Counted from the first letter of the stretch, positions 25,809-35,000 are shown. The stretch: 64,000 nucleotides of DNA from JBCBSS01 sp039819065 (GCA_039819065.1 JBCBSS010000010.1:25962-89961), one strand, 5' to 3'. Notes: generated from the sequence alone by a model not told the origin. Numbers and translations: made by a program.

Positions 25809-26216
25809 CTATTTGTCTTCAGCCTTCTCTTTTGTTTTAGGGCTGCTATATTTTTGTTCTAATAAATTGAGGCTATCTACGACAGCTTCATAGATAAGTT
25901 CCATTTTCTTGTTATCCGTGAGATAATAGGATAAACTCCTTCTGTAGGTAGAATCGGTCACATCATGTTGCTCGAGGATCCAGCCCTCGTATCCTTTAAA
26001 TATCTTCATGGCGGAATCACGCCTGACCCTTAGATCAGTTACCTTTGCTTCGGCTACATGTATGTCCAATAAGATGCTCACCATCCGGTCTTCTGTCAAT
26101 ACGCCTTCAGGTAAAGCATCACCGCTACTACAACTTGCCAGCAGATATACTAACATGAACACACTCAAAAAAGCTTTGTTTCTTCTCATAACTTCAGATA
26201 ATTGGCTCAATCTCAC
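25809..26216 (-). CDS. DUF4296 lipoprotein
   Basis: Small Bacteroidota-specific lipoprotein of unknown role. The frame opens with GTG at 26216, but the ATG at 26189 (Met10) is the better start: from there a basic n-region (MRRNK), a hydrophobic core and the lipobox LLASC form a clean signal peptide. The mature part has the DUF4296 pattern: MVSILLDIHVAEAKV, then YRRSLSYYL and a short C-terminal helix. The residues after Cys (SSGDAL) are not acidic enough for a clear surface signal. It lies 2 bp upstream of mutS2. Confidence 0.8.
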   Translation of the reverse strand: MRLSQLSEVMRRNKAFLSVFMLVYLLASCSSGDALPEGVLTEDRMVSILLDIHVAEAKVTDLRVRRDSAMKIFKGYEGWILEQHDVTDSTYRRSLSYYLTDNKKMELIYEAVVDSLNLLEQKYSSPKTKEKAEDK

Positions 26217-26309
26217 CTTTTAAATGGATTTTGTGCCAGACAAATAATTGCCTTGCGAGGTAAAAAGGAAAATTAGGGAAATTTACTCTAATTTTAGAGG
26301 TCAAAATCC

Positions 26310-27194
26310 GTGCCGATGAAAGAGCTTATCAAGAAGCTGCGAAAATATGAAATTCGAATAAGAAAGGCTATTAACAGCCAGATGCGTGGTGACTTCCATT
26401 CTATATTCAAAGGTTCCGGGTTAGAATTCGACGGCGTAAGGGCTTACCAATACGGTGACGATATCAGAACCATAGACTGGAACGTGTCGGCCAAAGGGCA
26501 TGGTGCATACGTCAAAACGTTTAAGGAAGAAAAAGAACAAACAATATTTTTCATATTAGATGTGAGCGCTTCCCAGCAGATTGGTTCAGAGAACCAACAG
26601 AAGGTAGATATTTGCAAGGAGGTTTGCGGAGTGCTGACATTATCTGCGATAGACGAGCAGGGGCAGGTGGGATTGATATGCTATTCTGACCAAAGGGAGG
26701 CTTATATAAAGCCTGGTAAAGGCAAAAAGCAAGCCTACGAGATTATTTATACGCTCAAGCGTCTCAAGCCGAAATCAACCAAGACCAGCCTCAATAGTGC
26801 CATTTTATACACACTCAATATCCTAAAACGAAGAAGTGTGATTATACTCATATCCGACTTTATAGATGATGGTTTCGGCCATAACCTAAAAGCACTAGCT
26901 AAGAAGCATGACCTGGTTATGATACGAGTCACAGATACAAGAGAAACTGAACTTCCTAAGCTGGGTATTATTCCCGTCCTTGATAAAGAAAATAACCGAA
27001 CAGTTTGGGTAAACACTTCGTCAAGTGACTTTAGAAAGCATCTTTCTACCAACTACAGTGATAAAGAAGATGCACTCAAGCAGTTCAGTGCCAGACATCA
27101 GATCAACTTCATATCGATCGATACTAAAGAGGATTACGTACCTAAATTGCTCAGATTGTTCAAAGTGAGAAATAAAACCTTGAAGAGTGTCTAA
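26310..27194 (+). CDS. DUF58 protein of the Bat cluster
   Basis: Cytoplasmic DUF58 protein with a von Willebrand-like fold. The DUF58 signature is clear: GLEFDGVRAYQYGDDIRTIDWNVSAK in the first third (about 40-65), followed by FILDVSASQQIGS with a MIDAS-like DxSxS. Such proteins accompany MoxR ATPases and Bat (aerotolerance) proteins. It overlaps the next gene by 8 nt. Start is GTG at 26310 or ATG at 26316. No MoxR gene is adjacent, which is unusual for this cluster. Confidence 0.88.
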   Translation: MPMKELIKKLRKYEIRIRKAINSQMRGDFHSIFKGSGLEFDGVRAYQYGDDIRTIDWNVSAKGHGAYVKTFKEEKEQTIFFILDVSASQQIGSENQQKVDICKEVCGVLTLSAIDEQGQVGLICYSDQREAYIKPGKGKKQAYEIIYTLKRLKPKSTKTSLNSAILYTLNILKRRSVIILISDFIDDGFGHNLKALAKKHDLVMIRVTDTRETELPKLGIIPVLDKENNRTVWVNTSSSDFRKHLSTNYSDKEDALKQFSARHQINFISIDTKEDYVPKLLRLFKVRNKTLKSV

Positions 27195-28113
27195 GCGATT
27201 ATTCCCCTTTTTTGTTGGTATAACTGTGCTCCTTTTCGTTTCGATGCACAGCTATGGGCAAAATCTGGAGCCTAAAGGACAGTTTTTGGCTGATAGCATC
27301 AAAATAGGCAAGCCAATACCTTATGCGCTATCTATAAGATATCCCAAGGATATTGATATCATATTTCCTGATACGCTGTACGATTTCTCACCTTTTGAGA
27401 TATCAAGAAAAGTCTACTTCCCTACCGTATCCGATAGCACGCACAGCTATGACAGCACTGTCTATTACATCAATACGTTCGAAATAGACTCCACCCAGTA
27501 CTTAAGCCTTCCTGTCTTTTTGCTGGGAGAAGCAGATAGTACCGCTTATATGACACTGAAAGATTCAGTTGCTCTCATTCATACGGTAACCGAAGTTCCA
27601 GACTCCATAGCTATTGAGGCATTAGCATTGAGAGAAAATACCATCTACAGGCACGTCAGCCGTCAGGTTAACTATATTTTAATAGCCTTAGGTATAGTAG
27701 CCGCCCTGTTCTGGCTATTTATATTCTATTTGTTATTCGGGAAGCGCATACGTCAAAGCATAAGATTAAAGAGAATGCGGAAGGGCTATTTGGCTTTTAT
27801 TGGCAGAGTCAACCCATTAGTCAGTGACCTGGACAGTCAAAACAAAGACTTATCCAAGGTATCAGAAGTCATTATGCTAGAATGGAAGAAATATATGGAA
27901 ACGGTAGAACGTATCCCTTATACCAGGCTTACCACTAAGGAGATATCAACTTTCACATCCGGGCGCGAGTTGGTAGATGCGTTGAAAGTCGTTGATCGCG
28001 CCATATACAGCAACGTTGAGCGAAAAGAAGCTGCATCAGGCGTAACCAAGCTTATGGATTATTCCCAAGAAGTCTATCTAAAGAAAAGAGAGGAGGTGCG
28101 CAGTGGAGGATGA
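27187..28113 (+). CDS. Membrane protein of the Bat cluster, signal peptide plus one TM
   Basis: Protein of 308 residues with a signal peptide (KRLFPFFVGITVLLF up to about SYGQ, residues 1-25), a periplasmic domain of about 130 residues and a single hydrophobic segment (about 160-182, YILIALGIVAALFWLFIFYL). A basic cytoplasmic tail follows. Topology and position between DUF58 and VWA genes recall the BatD/BatE-type partners, but the sequence alone does not identify it. The GTG start lies inside the end of the DUF58 gene and the stop overlaps the VWA gene by 11 nt, so translation is probably coupled. Confidence 0.7.
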   Translation: MSKRLFPFFVGITVLLFVSMHSYGQNLEPKGQFLADSIKIGKPIPYALSIRYPKDIDIIFPDTLYDFSPFEISRKVYFPTVSDSTHSYDSTVYYINTFEIDSTQYLSLPVFLLGEADSTAYMTLKDSVALIHTVTEVPDSIAIEALALRENTIYRHVSRQVNYILIALGIVAALFWLFIFYLLFGKRIRQSIRLKRMRKGYLAFIGRVNPLVSDLDSQNKDLSKVSEVIMLEWKKYMETVERIPYTRLTTKEISTFTSGRELVDALKVVDRAIYSNVERKEAASGVTKLMDYSQEVYLKKREEVRSGG

Positions 28114-29155
28114 GTTGTTCACGGATAGACCATGGTACTCCTTAAAGTGGTTTCATCCCGATACCATCTTACAGTTCGAATGGGAAAACCCATGGCTATT
28201 TTGGTTCTTGCTGGCTATCCCTTTATTCTTTATTATCAGATGGGTATTGCATGTTAGTACCAATCAGAAACTGCCTGTTGCCGTTACAAAAAAGCAGATT
28301 GGCAATAATTTCTGGACTGCACTTAGGTTTATCCCTGATGTCATTATGGTTCTGGTGGTAGCGGGTATACTAGTAGCCTTAGCCAGACCACAGAAACCAA
28401 ACGAAAAAGTAGAACGCTGGACTGAAGGTATTGATATCATGCTGGTGGTGGACATATCCCGGTCTATGCAAATAGAAGACTTCAGGCCTAACCGATTAGA
28501 AGCGGCAAAAAACGTAGCCAGGGATTTCATCAGTGGGCGTTTTCAGGATAGAATCGGTATAGTTATTTTCTCAGGTGATGCCTATTCACTTTCTCCACTT
28601 ACCACGGATTATGATCTTCTGAAGAGTTATATCAATGATATTAACTTCGATATGATCGACAATAGTGGCACAGCCATAGGAAGTGCGCTAGCTGTAGCTA
28701 CAAATCGAATGACCAAGTCAGATTCCAAATCCAAGGTTTGCATCTTGCTTAGCGATGGTGATAATACTGCCGGTAATATCGATCCGATCACTGCAGCTGA
28801 ATTGGCACACGCCTATAATATAAAGATGTATACCATTGCCATCGGAAAAGAAGGTAGCGTTCCTTTCGGTAAAGATTTCTTTGGCCGACCTAGAATGGTA
28901 GAAAATACACTGGACGAAACTACGCTCAGAAAAATAGCTGAGATTGGAGAAGGTGAGTTTTACCGAGTTTCGGACAATAAGGCATTAGAGCAAGTATTTG
29001 GCCTTATCGATCAATATGAGAAGGCTGAGATCAAAGAAACCCGCTATAAGAATACGATAGATTATTACCAGGTTTACCTCTACTGGGTGATCTGTATATT
29101 TCTAATATGGATGATCCTAAAATCCACTGCTTGGTCAAATGCCCTACAGGATTAA
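28103..29155 (+). CDS. batA: VWA-domain membrane protein BatA-like
   Basis: Inner-membrane von Willebrand factor A protein of the Bacteroides aerotolerance type. Two N-terminal hydrophobic segments (about 33-51 and 75-95) precede the VWA domain (about 105-300). A final TM lies near 320-342. The MIDAS metal site is complete: DISRSMQ (DxSxS), the Thr of NSGTAIGSAL and the Asp of LLSDGDNT. Start is GTG at 28103, with AGGAGG at 28091-28096, an unusually good ribosome-binding site for this phylum. BatB, BatC and BatD-like genes do not follow, as the next genes are on the other strand. Confidence 0.88.
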   Translation: MEDELFTDRPWYSLKWFHPDTILQFEWENPWLFWFLLAIPLFFIIRWVLHVSTNQKLPVAVTKKQIGNNFWTALRFIPDVIMVLVVAGILVALARPQKPNEKVERWTEGIDIMLVVDISRSMQIEDFRPNRLEAAKNVARDFISGRFQDRIGIVIFSGDAYSLSPLTTDYDLLKSYINDINFDMIDNSGTAIGSALAVATNRMTKSDSKSKVCILLSDGDNTAGNIDPITAAELAHAYNIKMYTIAIGKEGSVPFGKDFFGRPRMVENTLDETTLRKIAEIGEGEFYRVSDNKALEQVFGLIDQYEKAEIKETRYKNTIDYYQVYLYWVICIFLIWMILKSTAWSNALQD

Positions 29156-29186
29156 ATAGCAAAGCGCACTTTCCTCTAGCGTCAAA

Positions 29187-29798
29187 TTAAGCGAAGTAGA
29201 ACATCATTCTACCGCCGAATAGGATAAGCATAATACCGACCACGATATTCATAATCTTGAGAAAACGGGTTGTAACCATTGTTCTTAGTTTATTGGCGAG
29301 ATACGCTTTCAATATATCAGTAGAAAATACCAGCGAAAGCACAATGGCAAAAAATGCAATCACCTGATTAGTAGTATTATAATCAATAGTAACTACGCTA
29401 ACTGCCCCAACCCAGAAGATCAACACAAAAGGACTAACTCCATTAATAAGTAGCCCTTTCAGCACCATTCCTAAATAGCCTTTACGAGATTTCTTATCGC
29501 TTACATCACGAATTTGCCGACGGCTGTTGATGATAGAGAATAAGCCAAAAATGATCATTATGATGCCCCCTCCATAGCCCAGATAGGATTTGAAATCATC
29601 ACTCTGAAAAAAGCGGGATACGCCCAGGTATGATATTGTGATGTACATACCATCGCTTAGAACGATTCCAACGGCCACGAATATACCGGCCACGAAGCCT
29701 CTTTCTATACTGGTCTTAATGAGCGCGAAAAAAACGGGGCCTGGCAAGGCTACTAAAATCAAACCCAGCAGAAGTGCCCTTAGTATCAGATCAGTCAA
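29187..29798 (-). CDS. LysE-family amino-acid exporter
   Basis: Inner-membrane translocator of the LysE/RhtB family, 203 residues with about six hydrophobic segments. The N-terminal ILRALLLGLILVALPGPVFFALI contains the family's G-P-G-P-like motif (ALPGPVFF). These proteins export amino acids or related compounds. The TTG start at 29798 overlaps the TGA stop of the GH3 gene (4-nt overlap), so the two are translationally coupled. This suggests, without proof, that it may export a GH3 product or substrate. Confidence 0.85.
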   Translation of the reverse strand: MTDLILRALLLGLILVALPGPVFFALIKTSIERGFVAGIFVAVGIVLSDGMYITISYLGVSRFFQSDDFKSYLGYGGGIIMIIFGLFSIINSRRQIRDVSDKKSRKGYLGMVLKGLLINGVSPFVLIFWVGAVSVVTIDYNTTNQVIAFFAIVLSLVFSTDILKAYLANKLRTMVTTRFLKIMNIVVGIMLILFGGRMMFYFA

Positions 29799-31342
29799 TG
29801 TGTGTGATTTTCAATGAATGATTTCCAGTCTGAAAGCTGATTGTTTTTTATCACTCTTGGGAATTTATTTTGTGAACCTATTTTACCCTTGGACTCCATC
29901 CATGAATAGAACACGCTCAGCGGTAGAATATCCACATATACCTCTTTCAACGCTGCACTACGTTCAACTGCATAGTCATCATTGAGTGCTTTAAGGTGCT
30001 CGTCTAAGCGCTCTTTAAGGGCTTTCGGATCTACATGATCATCCGTACCAATGAACCAATGGTGAGCAAATAAAGAACCGTGTGGTACCCCAGCCACTGT
30101 AAACTCAGGGATGATGATATTGAGATCATTGGAAGCCAGTTTAATGGCCTGGTTCATATTATCAACTGATAAATGCTCTCCACAAAGGCTCAGAAAGTGT
30201 TTCGTTCGTCCGGTAATGACGATTTCCGATTCCTCCTTCGATATAAATTTGATCACGTCACCAATGAGGTATCTCCAGGCTCCCGCACAGGTAGTAAGCA
30301 GCAATGCATATTCTTTCCCCTCCTCAACTTCATCAATAAGGAGTGTCTGTGCATCCGGTTTTATCTCCCCGTTTTCATCAAAGTTTTTGTCATCAAAAGG
30401 TACGAACTCATGGAAAATGCCATTATTAAGCACTAATCTCATAGATCTTCTTTCCGGAACCGCCTGAAAAGCAATGAAGCCCTCTGAGGCAAGGTATGTC
30501 TCAATATAATTGAGCGGCCTGCCCAGTAGTTTTTCAAACCCTTTCCGGTAAGGTTCAAAAGAGACCCCACCATGAACGTACACCGATAGGTTGGGCCAAA
30601 TGTCATGGATATTATCGACATTGTAATAGTCGATTATTTTCTCCATCAATATCTGTATCCAGGCTGGTACGCCTACAATAATACCGAGATCCCAATTGGC
30701 TGCTTTCATAGTGATCTCATTCAGCTTTTCGTCCCAATCCCGCGTTTTGGCGATTCTCCTTCCAGGCTTGTAGAAGTGTTGGAACCAAAAAGGAATTTGT
30801 GCCGCTTGTATACCACTTAAGTCACCTTCAAAATAGCTGCCTTTCTTATTCAGGTGTGTACTACCACCCAACATGAGTATACCTTTGCCAAAAAACTTGC
30901 TGGGCAAATCATATTTTGAAAGCGTGAGTATCTGCCTGGTGCTGGTTTTCTGGATGGCCTTCACCATATCACGAGTCATCGGGATATGTTTTGAAGAAGA
31001 CTCCGAAGTACCTGAACTTAGCGCGAAATATTTCACTCGTCCAGGCCAACATACATTTTGTTGCCCTTTATGACATAAGTGCCACCATTCCTTGTAAATG
31101 GTGTTGTACGTATAAATAGGTATATTTTCCTTGAATCTTTCGTAAAAAGTCGACCTTTCGTAGCTCTTGAATCCCTCGAGTATTTTTTGAAAGTTATGAT
31201 AGCTCCCGAATCTGGTTTGGTTGGCAGTGATCAGTAATTTTTTCAGTTCGTTTTTCTGGAGGTCAAAGGGTGAAGAATACTCCTGTTCAAGGCTCTCCCT
31301 AATTCTAATACCCTTTTTCAACAAAGTCCCTAGTATAGGCAT
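29795..31342 (-). CDS. GH3-family acyl-adenylase / acid-amido synthetase
   Basis: Member of the GH3 auxin-responsive-promoter family, part of the adenylate-forming (ANL) superfamily. Plant GH3 enzymes join amino acids to carboxylic acids such as indole-acetate or jasmonate; bacterial members are mostly uncharacterised. The nucleotide-binding motif YFALSSGTSESSSKHIPMT (about 105-123), the middle motif YLASEGFIAFQ and the GRTKHFLSLCGEHLS motif (about 375-390) are all present. Length 515 is typical. It precedes a LysE exporter with overlapping codons. Confidence 0.9.
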   Translation of the reverse strand: MPILGTLLKKGIRIRESLEQEYSSPFDLQKNELKKLLITANQTRFGSYHNFQKILEGFKSYERSTFYERFKENIPIYTYNTIYKEWWHLCHKGQQNVCWPGRVKYFALSSGTSESSSKHIPMTRDMVKAIQKTSTRQILTLSKYDLPSKFFGKGILMLGGSTHLNKKGSYFEGDLSGIQAAQIPFWFQHFYKPGRRIAKTRDWDEKLNEITMKAANWDLGIIVGVPAWIQILMEKIIDYYNVDNIHDIWPNLSVYVHGGVSFEPYRKGFEKLLGRPLNYIETYLASEGFIAFQAVPERRSMRLVLNNGIFHEFVPFDDKNFDENGEIKPDAQTLLIDEVEEGKEYALLLTTCAGAWRYLIGDVIKFISKEESEIVITGRTKHFLSLCGEHLSVDNMNQAIKLASNDLNIIIPEFTVAGVPHGSLFAHHWFIGTDDHVDPKALKERLDEHLKALNDDYAVERSAALKEVYVDILPLSVFYSWMESKGKIGSQNKFPRVIKNNQLSDWKSFIENHTH

Positions 31343-31363
31343 ACCCTCTAGTTTAAAATAATT

Positions 31364-31371
31364 TACTTTTG
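31364..31371 (+). promoter_or_regulatory. Candidate -7 element for yggS
   Basis: TACTTTTG fits TAnnTTTG and lies 42 bp before the yggS ATG in the 71-bp space between divergent genes. No TTG occurs at 19 bp upstream. Confidence 0.3.
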
Positions 31372-31413
31372 CCTTTCACCTTTTCAGGGATGAAATTTTG
31401 CTAAAAATAAAAA

Positions 31414-32088
31414 ATGGACTTAAAAAATAACATAAAAGGTTTCCAAAATAAGCTGAAGGATAAAGACTGCACGCTGGTAGCTGTGAGTAAAACCAAACCT
31501 GAAGAGGTCATTATGGAGGCTTACAATGAGGGACTTAGGGTATTTGGGGAGAATAAAATCCAGGAGTTGGTTACTAAATATGAAAGCCTGCCAAAGGATA
31601 TTGAATGGCACATGATAGGCCATTTGCAAAGAAATAAGGTCAAATACATCGCTTCCTTCATTGGCTTGATCCATTCTATTGACAGTTTGAAACTGCTCAA
31701 GGAAGTGGATAAGCAAGCAGCTAAACATGACCGGGTCATACCTTGTCTACTCCAAATGCACATTGCTGAGGAAAGCACTAAATTCGGGCTGTCAGCGGAA
31801 GAACTGAAAGTATTGCTAGCATCAGAAGAGTTTGCGACCATGGAACATATCAAAATTGTTGGATTGATGGGCATGGCTACCAATACGGACAACACAGATC
31901 AAGTGAGGCGCGAGTTTGCAGATCTTAAGAGCCTATTCTCTGGTATACAGTCTGAATACCAAAATGACAAAGTGCAAATGAGCGCACTTTCTATGGGTAT
32001 GAGCGGAGACTTTGAAATAGCACTCGAAGAAGGAAGTAATATGATTAGAGTAGGAAGTGCGATTTTCGGAGCGAGAAACTACAATTGA
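31414..32088 (+). CDS. yggS: PLP homeostasis protein YggS/PROSC
   Basis: Carries pyridoxal phosphate without known catalysis and keeps the cellular B6 and amino-acid pools balanced. The cofactor lysine is Lys26 in LVAVSKTKP. Other hallmarks are GLRVFGENKIQE, WHMIGHLQRNK, FGLSAEEL and LSMGMSGDFEIALEEGSNMIRVGSAIFG. Length 224 is standard. DUF423 follows after 11 bp. Confidence 0.95.
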   Translation: MDLKNNIKGFQNKLKDKDCTLVAVSKTKPEEVIMEAYNEGLRVFGENKIQELVTKYESLPKDIEWHMIGHLQRNKVKYIASFIGLIHSIDSLKLLKEVDKQAAKHDRVIPCLLQMHIAEESTKFGLSAEELKVLLASEEFATMEHIKIVGLMGMATNTDNTDQVRREFADLKSLFSGIQSEYQNDKVQMSALSMGMSGDFEIALEEGSNMIRVGSAIFGARNYN

Positions 32089-32099
32089 AACAATAACTT

Positions 32100-32480
32100 A
32101 TGCATAAATATAAATTCGGCTACATAAGCGGAGGTATCTTTGCTGCACTGGCAGTGGGCTTGGGAGCGTTTGGAGCACATGGCCTGGAATCACTCTTGGC
32201 AGCGAATGGCAGAACAGCCACTTATGAAACTGCCGTCCAATATCACTTCTACCATGCTCTCGCGCTCTTAATAGTGGCGATAGTCATCAAAAGGCATGAT
32301 CATAAATTCATCAGATGGACTTCCTACCTATTTGCCGCTGGCATTATCATATTTTCAGGGTCACTCTATATACTGAGCCTTACTAATATTACCATACTAG
32401 GCGCCATTACTCCTATCGGTGGTGTTTGTTTTATCCTGGGCTGGTTGTTTTTTGTGGTGGGTATTGCGAAAGGAAAATGA
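32100..32480 (+). CDS. DUF423 membrane protein (YgdD-like)
   Basis: Small inner-membrane protein of 126 residues with four hydrophobic helices. The family motif GLGAFGAHGLE (about 21-31) and the loop QYHFYHALALL are clear. Function is unknown in all bacteria I know of. It shares a transcript with yggS (11-bp gap) and ends before a strong bidirectional hairpin. Confidence 0.9.
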   Translation: MHKYKFGYISGGIFAALAVGLGAFGAHGLESLLAANGRTATYETAVQYHFYHALALLIVAIVIKRHDHKFIRWTSYLFAAGIIIFSGSLYILSLTNITILGAITPIGGVCFILGWLFFVVGIAKGK

Positions 32481-32482
32481 AA

Positions 32483-32535
32483 AAAGCTGCCCAAATCTCA
32501 GACCTTGCTCACAAGGTTTGAATCTAGGCAGCTTT
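32483..32535. terminator. Long hairpin between convergent genes
   Basis: AAAGCTGCC (32483-32491) pairs with GGCAGCTTT (32527-32535), and an inner part (CCTTG-CTCA-CAAGG and AAATCT/GAATCT-like arms) extends the stem. A-rich flanks on the left act as a T-run for the minus strand. It probably terminates both the yggS-DUF423 unit and the DUF1573 gene. Confidence 0.7.
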
Positions 32536-32557
32536 GAACTAATTAGGTTCGTATAGT

Positions 32558-32974
32558 TTACTGCTCGCTTTCTTTCTTCTTGGGCAAAACGTTGGTGATA
32601 AGTGTTATTCGCTCTGTACTATTAACAGCGTTTGAAATAACGGTGATCACCTTGTTCTGTCTGCCTATTTTACCTGAGCTGTTGAATACCACTTCTAACT
32701 TGCCTTGCTGACCCGGTGCGATAGGATCTCTTGGCCACTGAGGTACTGTACATCCACAAGTAGTTTGCACGTTAGTCAGGATTAACGGCTCATCGCCGGT
32801 ATTTTCGAATACATAAGTATGCTGGATTTTATCGCCTTGATATATGTCGCCGAAGTCTCTGCTTTCTTCTTCAAAAGTGATTTTTGGGCCTGGTTGATTC
32901 TCTTCTTGATTTTCCTGTGCCAATGCACACACAACCATAAACGTCCCTAAAAGAAAAATCGATAATGTTTTCAT
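32558..32974 (-). CDS. Secreted DUF1573 protein
   Basis: Small exported protein of 138 residues with signal peptide (KTLSIFLLGTFMVVCALA, about 2-19) and one Ig-like DUF1573 domain. Family hallmarks are FGDIYQGDKIQHTYVFENTG, the TTCGCTVPQWP cysteine motif and IAPGQQGKLEVVFNSSG. These domains are abundant in Bacteroidota envelopes, where the CxC may bind metal or form disulfides; the role is unknown. A good -7 promoter element lies upstream. Confidence 0.88.
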   Translation of the reverse strand: MKTLSIFLLGTFMVVCALAQENQEENQPGPKITFEEESRDFGDIYQGDKIQHTYVFENTGDEPLILTNVQTTCGCTVPQWPRDPIAPGQQGKLEVVFNSSGKIGRQNKVITVISNAVNSTERITLITNVLPKKKESEQ

Positions 32975-32998
32975 AATAGTTCTTGTATTTACAGATTA

Positions 32999-33006
32999 CA
33001 AAGATA
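32999..33006 (-). promoter_or_regulatory. Candidate -7 promoter element for DUF1573 gene
   Basis: Read on the minus strand this is TATCTTTG, an exact TAnnTTTG match 24 bp before the ATG at 32974. A GTG trinucleotide 21 bp upstream may take the place of the -33 TTG. Confidence 0.4.
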
Positions 33007-33051
33007 GGATAATATGTCTTTAAATATCACACTTAATATCAACGAAAATGC

Positions 33052-34455
33052 TCAAAAGAAGTTAGCATTGAAGTTGACTAAAAACAACTCGTCAGTTGCT
33101 CTTGTAATGCCGGTATACAGCCACCGTATGTAGTCTTTATCTAACATCTCCTCGGTAAGGTAACCTTGGTCAATGAATACCGCATTCCATTGCCCACCTT
33201 GCGATTTATGACAAGTCAATGCATAAGCGAACTTGATTTGTAAAGCATTCAAGTACGGGTCTTTAGCCATAGCCTCGTTTCGCTCTTTTTTAGAAGCCAA
33301 GTCCTGGTAATCTTCCAGCACTTGCGCATATAGTGAGCGGTACTCCTCGGTGGTCAACGAAGCCGTATCGGCTGTCAATGTACCTAACATCACTTTTGCC
33401 TCAAATGGTTCGTGGTCAGGATAGTCAACCAATCGTAATGCCAAAGTGGCAAATCGCAGGCCATACATTTCCTCAAAGCTGATGATCTTCATCACTTCCA
33501 TAAAATCACCATTGGCAATGAAAGCACCAGGTATTGTCTCTGGAACGAACAAATAATTATTGCGAACACACATCAGCATATCTCCAGCCTCTATCTCGTC
33601 CTGGCAAAAGTGTATTTGGTTCCTTATATAATTATTATAGGCATTGGCATTCCTATTAGACCGGCAAATGACAATGGTATTCTCAACACCATATTTATCA
33701 TAAGCATACCTTATGCCATCCTCCATCCGCTCACCAGTCATGCGGTAGATATCTGGATATCCTTTAGTCCTGAACTTTATCTCTATTTGTTTTTGACCTA
33801 GTATCGCCCTCAACGATGTAGCGTTTTCCAGAATACCAGAATCCTGGGCCTGCCTCATCACTTCGGTAAGCTCTGCCACCAAGACTTTTGACTTATAGCT
33901 TTTGCGCAGATAATCCTGATCCAACCCAAGACTTAGTGTTTGCCCTACTGGTGGAAGCTGGGCTGCATCTCCCACCAGAATCAATTTATTACTAGCATCT
34001 GATAGGGTATACTGAATGAGATCGGAAAGCAAGCCCTGGCTCCCAAACTCCCTATCCTCCGAAAGCATGGAAGCCTCATCAACGATGAATACGGTGTTCT
34101 TTGCATAGTTTTTCTGCCCTTTAAACTTGAGAACACCTGAATCTGGATCAGCGGCTTGTTTGTATATTCTTTTGTGAATGGTGAAGGCCATTCTCTTAGA
34201 ATAGGAGGACATCACTTTGGCCGCACGTCCTGTCGGCGCCAACAAAACAAACTTGAAGTTGAAGAGGGGTAGAATTTTAGTGACAGTACTGATTACAGAT
34301 GTCTTGCCCGTACCTGCATAACCCTTGATTAGTAATATGGTTGGGTCTAATTCTTTGGTGAGCAGAAATTCATCAAGCAACGAGAATAACGCCCTTTGAC
34401 CCGCAGTAGGCTTAAATGGAAATTTGTTCGCTATGATCTCTGAGGGCTTAGGCAC
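33052..34455 (-). CDS. RecD/Dda-like ATP-dependent DNA helicase
   Basis: SF1B helicase of the RecD2/Dda type, 467 residues. Motif I (Walker A) is IKGYAGTGKTSVIS (about 43-56), motif Ia LLAPTGRAAKVM, motif II TVFIVDEASML, motif III LVGDAAQLPPVG. The C-terminal UvrD_C_2 region has AYALTCHKSQGGQWNAVFID and WLYTGITRATDELFLV with the motif VI arginine. It lacks the N-terminal extension of full RecD2. Start is GTG at 34455, directly abutting the stop of the thioesterase gene, so the two are co-translated. Confidence 0.9.
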   Translation of the reverse strand: MPKPSEIIANKFPFKPTAGQRALFSLLDEFLLTKELDPTILLIKGYAGTGKTSVISTVTKILPLFNFKFVLLAPTGRAAKVMSSYSKRMAFTIHKRIYKQAADPDSGVLKFKGQKNYAKNTVFIVDEASMLSEDREFGSQGLLSDLIQYTLSDASNKLILVGDAAQLPPVGQTLSLGLDQDYLRKSYKSKVLVAELTEVMRQAQDSGILENATSLRAILGQKQIEIKFRTKGYPDIYRMTGERMEDGIRYAYDKYGVENTIVICRSNRNANAYNNYIRNQIHFCQDEIEAGDMLMCVRNNYLFVPETIPGAFIANGDFMEVMKIISFEEMYGLRFATLALRLVDYPDHEPFEAKVMLGTLTADTASLTTEEYRSLYAQVLEDYQDLASKKERNEAMAKDPYLNALQIKFAYALTCHKSQGGQWNAVFIDQGYLTEEMLDKDYIRWLYTGITRATDELFLVNFNANFF

Positions 34456-34908
34456 CTAGTTTCCTTTCTGTTCCTCAGGAAAAATCGTGATCATCGAAGT
34501 GGTAGCTTTGGCCATCAATATGCTTTCTTCCCCTCTGATATCCCATACTTCTGCTTCGCAAAAGTTAATCTTTCTACCTTGCTTGATTACCCAACCAATA
34601 GCGTGCAACTTCTCCCCAACTCCTGGGTTGAAATAAGATACCTTGAGCTCCCCGGTCACTACACCATGCCCCGGAGGCACTAAAGTATAAGCAGCAAATC
34701 CTGCAGTAACATCTGCCAACGTAGCTACCAAACCACCATGTGCAAAGCCTCGCTGTTGCTTATGTATCTCTTCTATTTTAAGCCACCCTTCCGTTCTACC
34801 AGCCTCTATCACGTCTAGCTCGAACCCAATATGCTTCATGAAATGCTGCCTACCGAGATACTCTTCAACCAGTTCTTTAAAGTCAGGATTGTATACTGTA
34901 TAGTTCAT
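34456..34908 (-). CDS. PaaI-like hotdog thioesterase
   Basis: Hotdog-fold acyl-CoA thioesterase, 150 residues. The motif RGFAHGGLVATLADVTAGFAAYTL (about 53-76) holds the HGG and the conserved Asp seen in PaaI/YbgC-like enzymes, followed by VTGELKVSYFNPG. The likely reaction is cleavage of an acyl- or phenylacetyl-CoA; the substrate is unknown. Shares a message with the helicase (no gap) although no functional link is obvious. Divergent from the Nudix gene by 92 bp. Confidence 0.87.
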   Translation of the reverse strand: MNYTVYNPDFKELVEEYLGRQHFMKHIGFELDVIEAGRTEGWLKIEEIHKQQRGFAHGGLVATLADVTAGFAAYTLVPPGHGVVTGELKVSYFNPGVGEKLHAIGWVIKQGRKINFCEAEVWDIRGEESILMAKATTSMITIFPEEQKGN

Positions 34909-35000
34909 AGGTAATCAATTTCAATTAGGCTGTTATGAATTGATCAACAAAAGTATCTTTAAACCATCTTAATACAGCAATTTCAATTCTGAAATTACCT

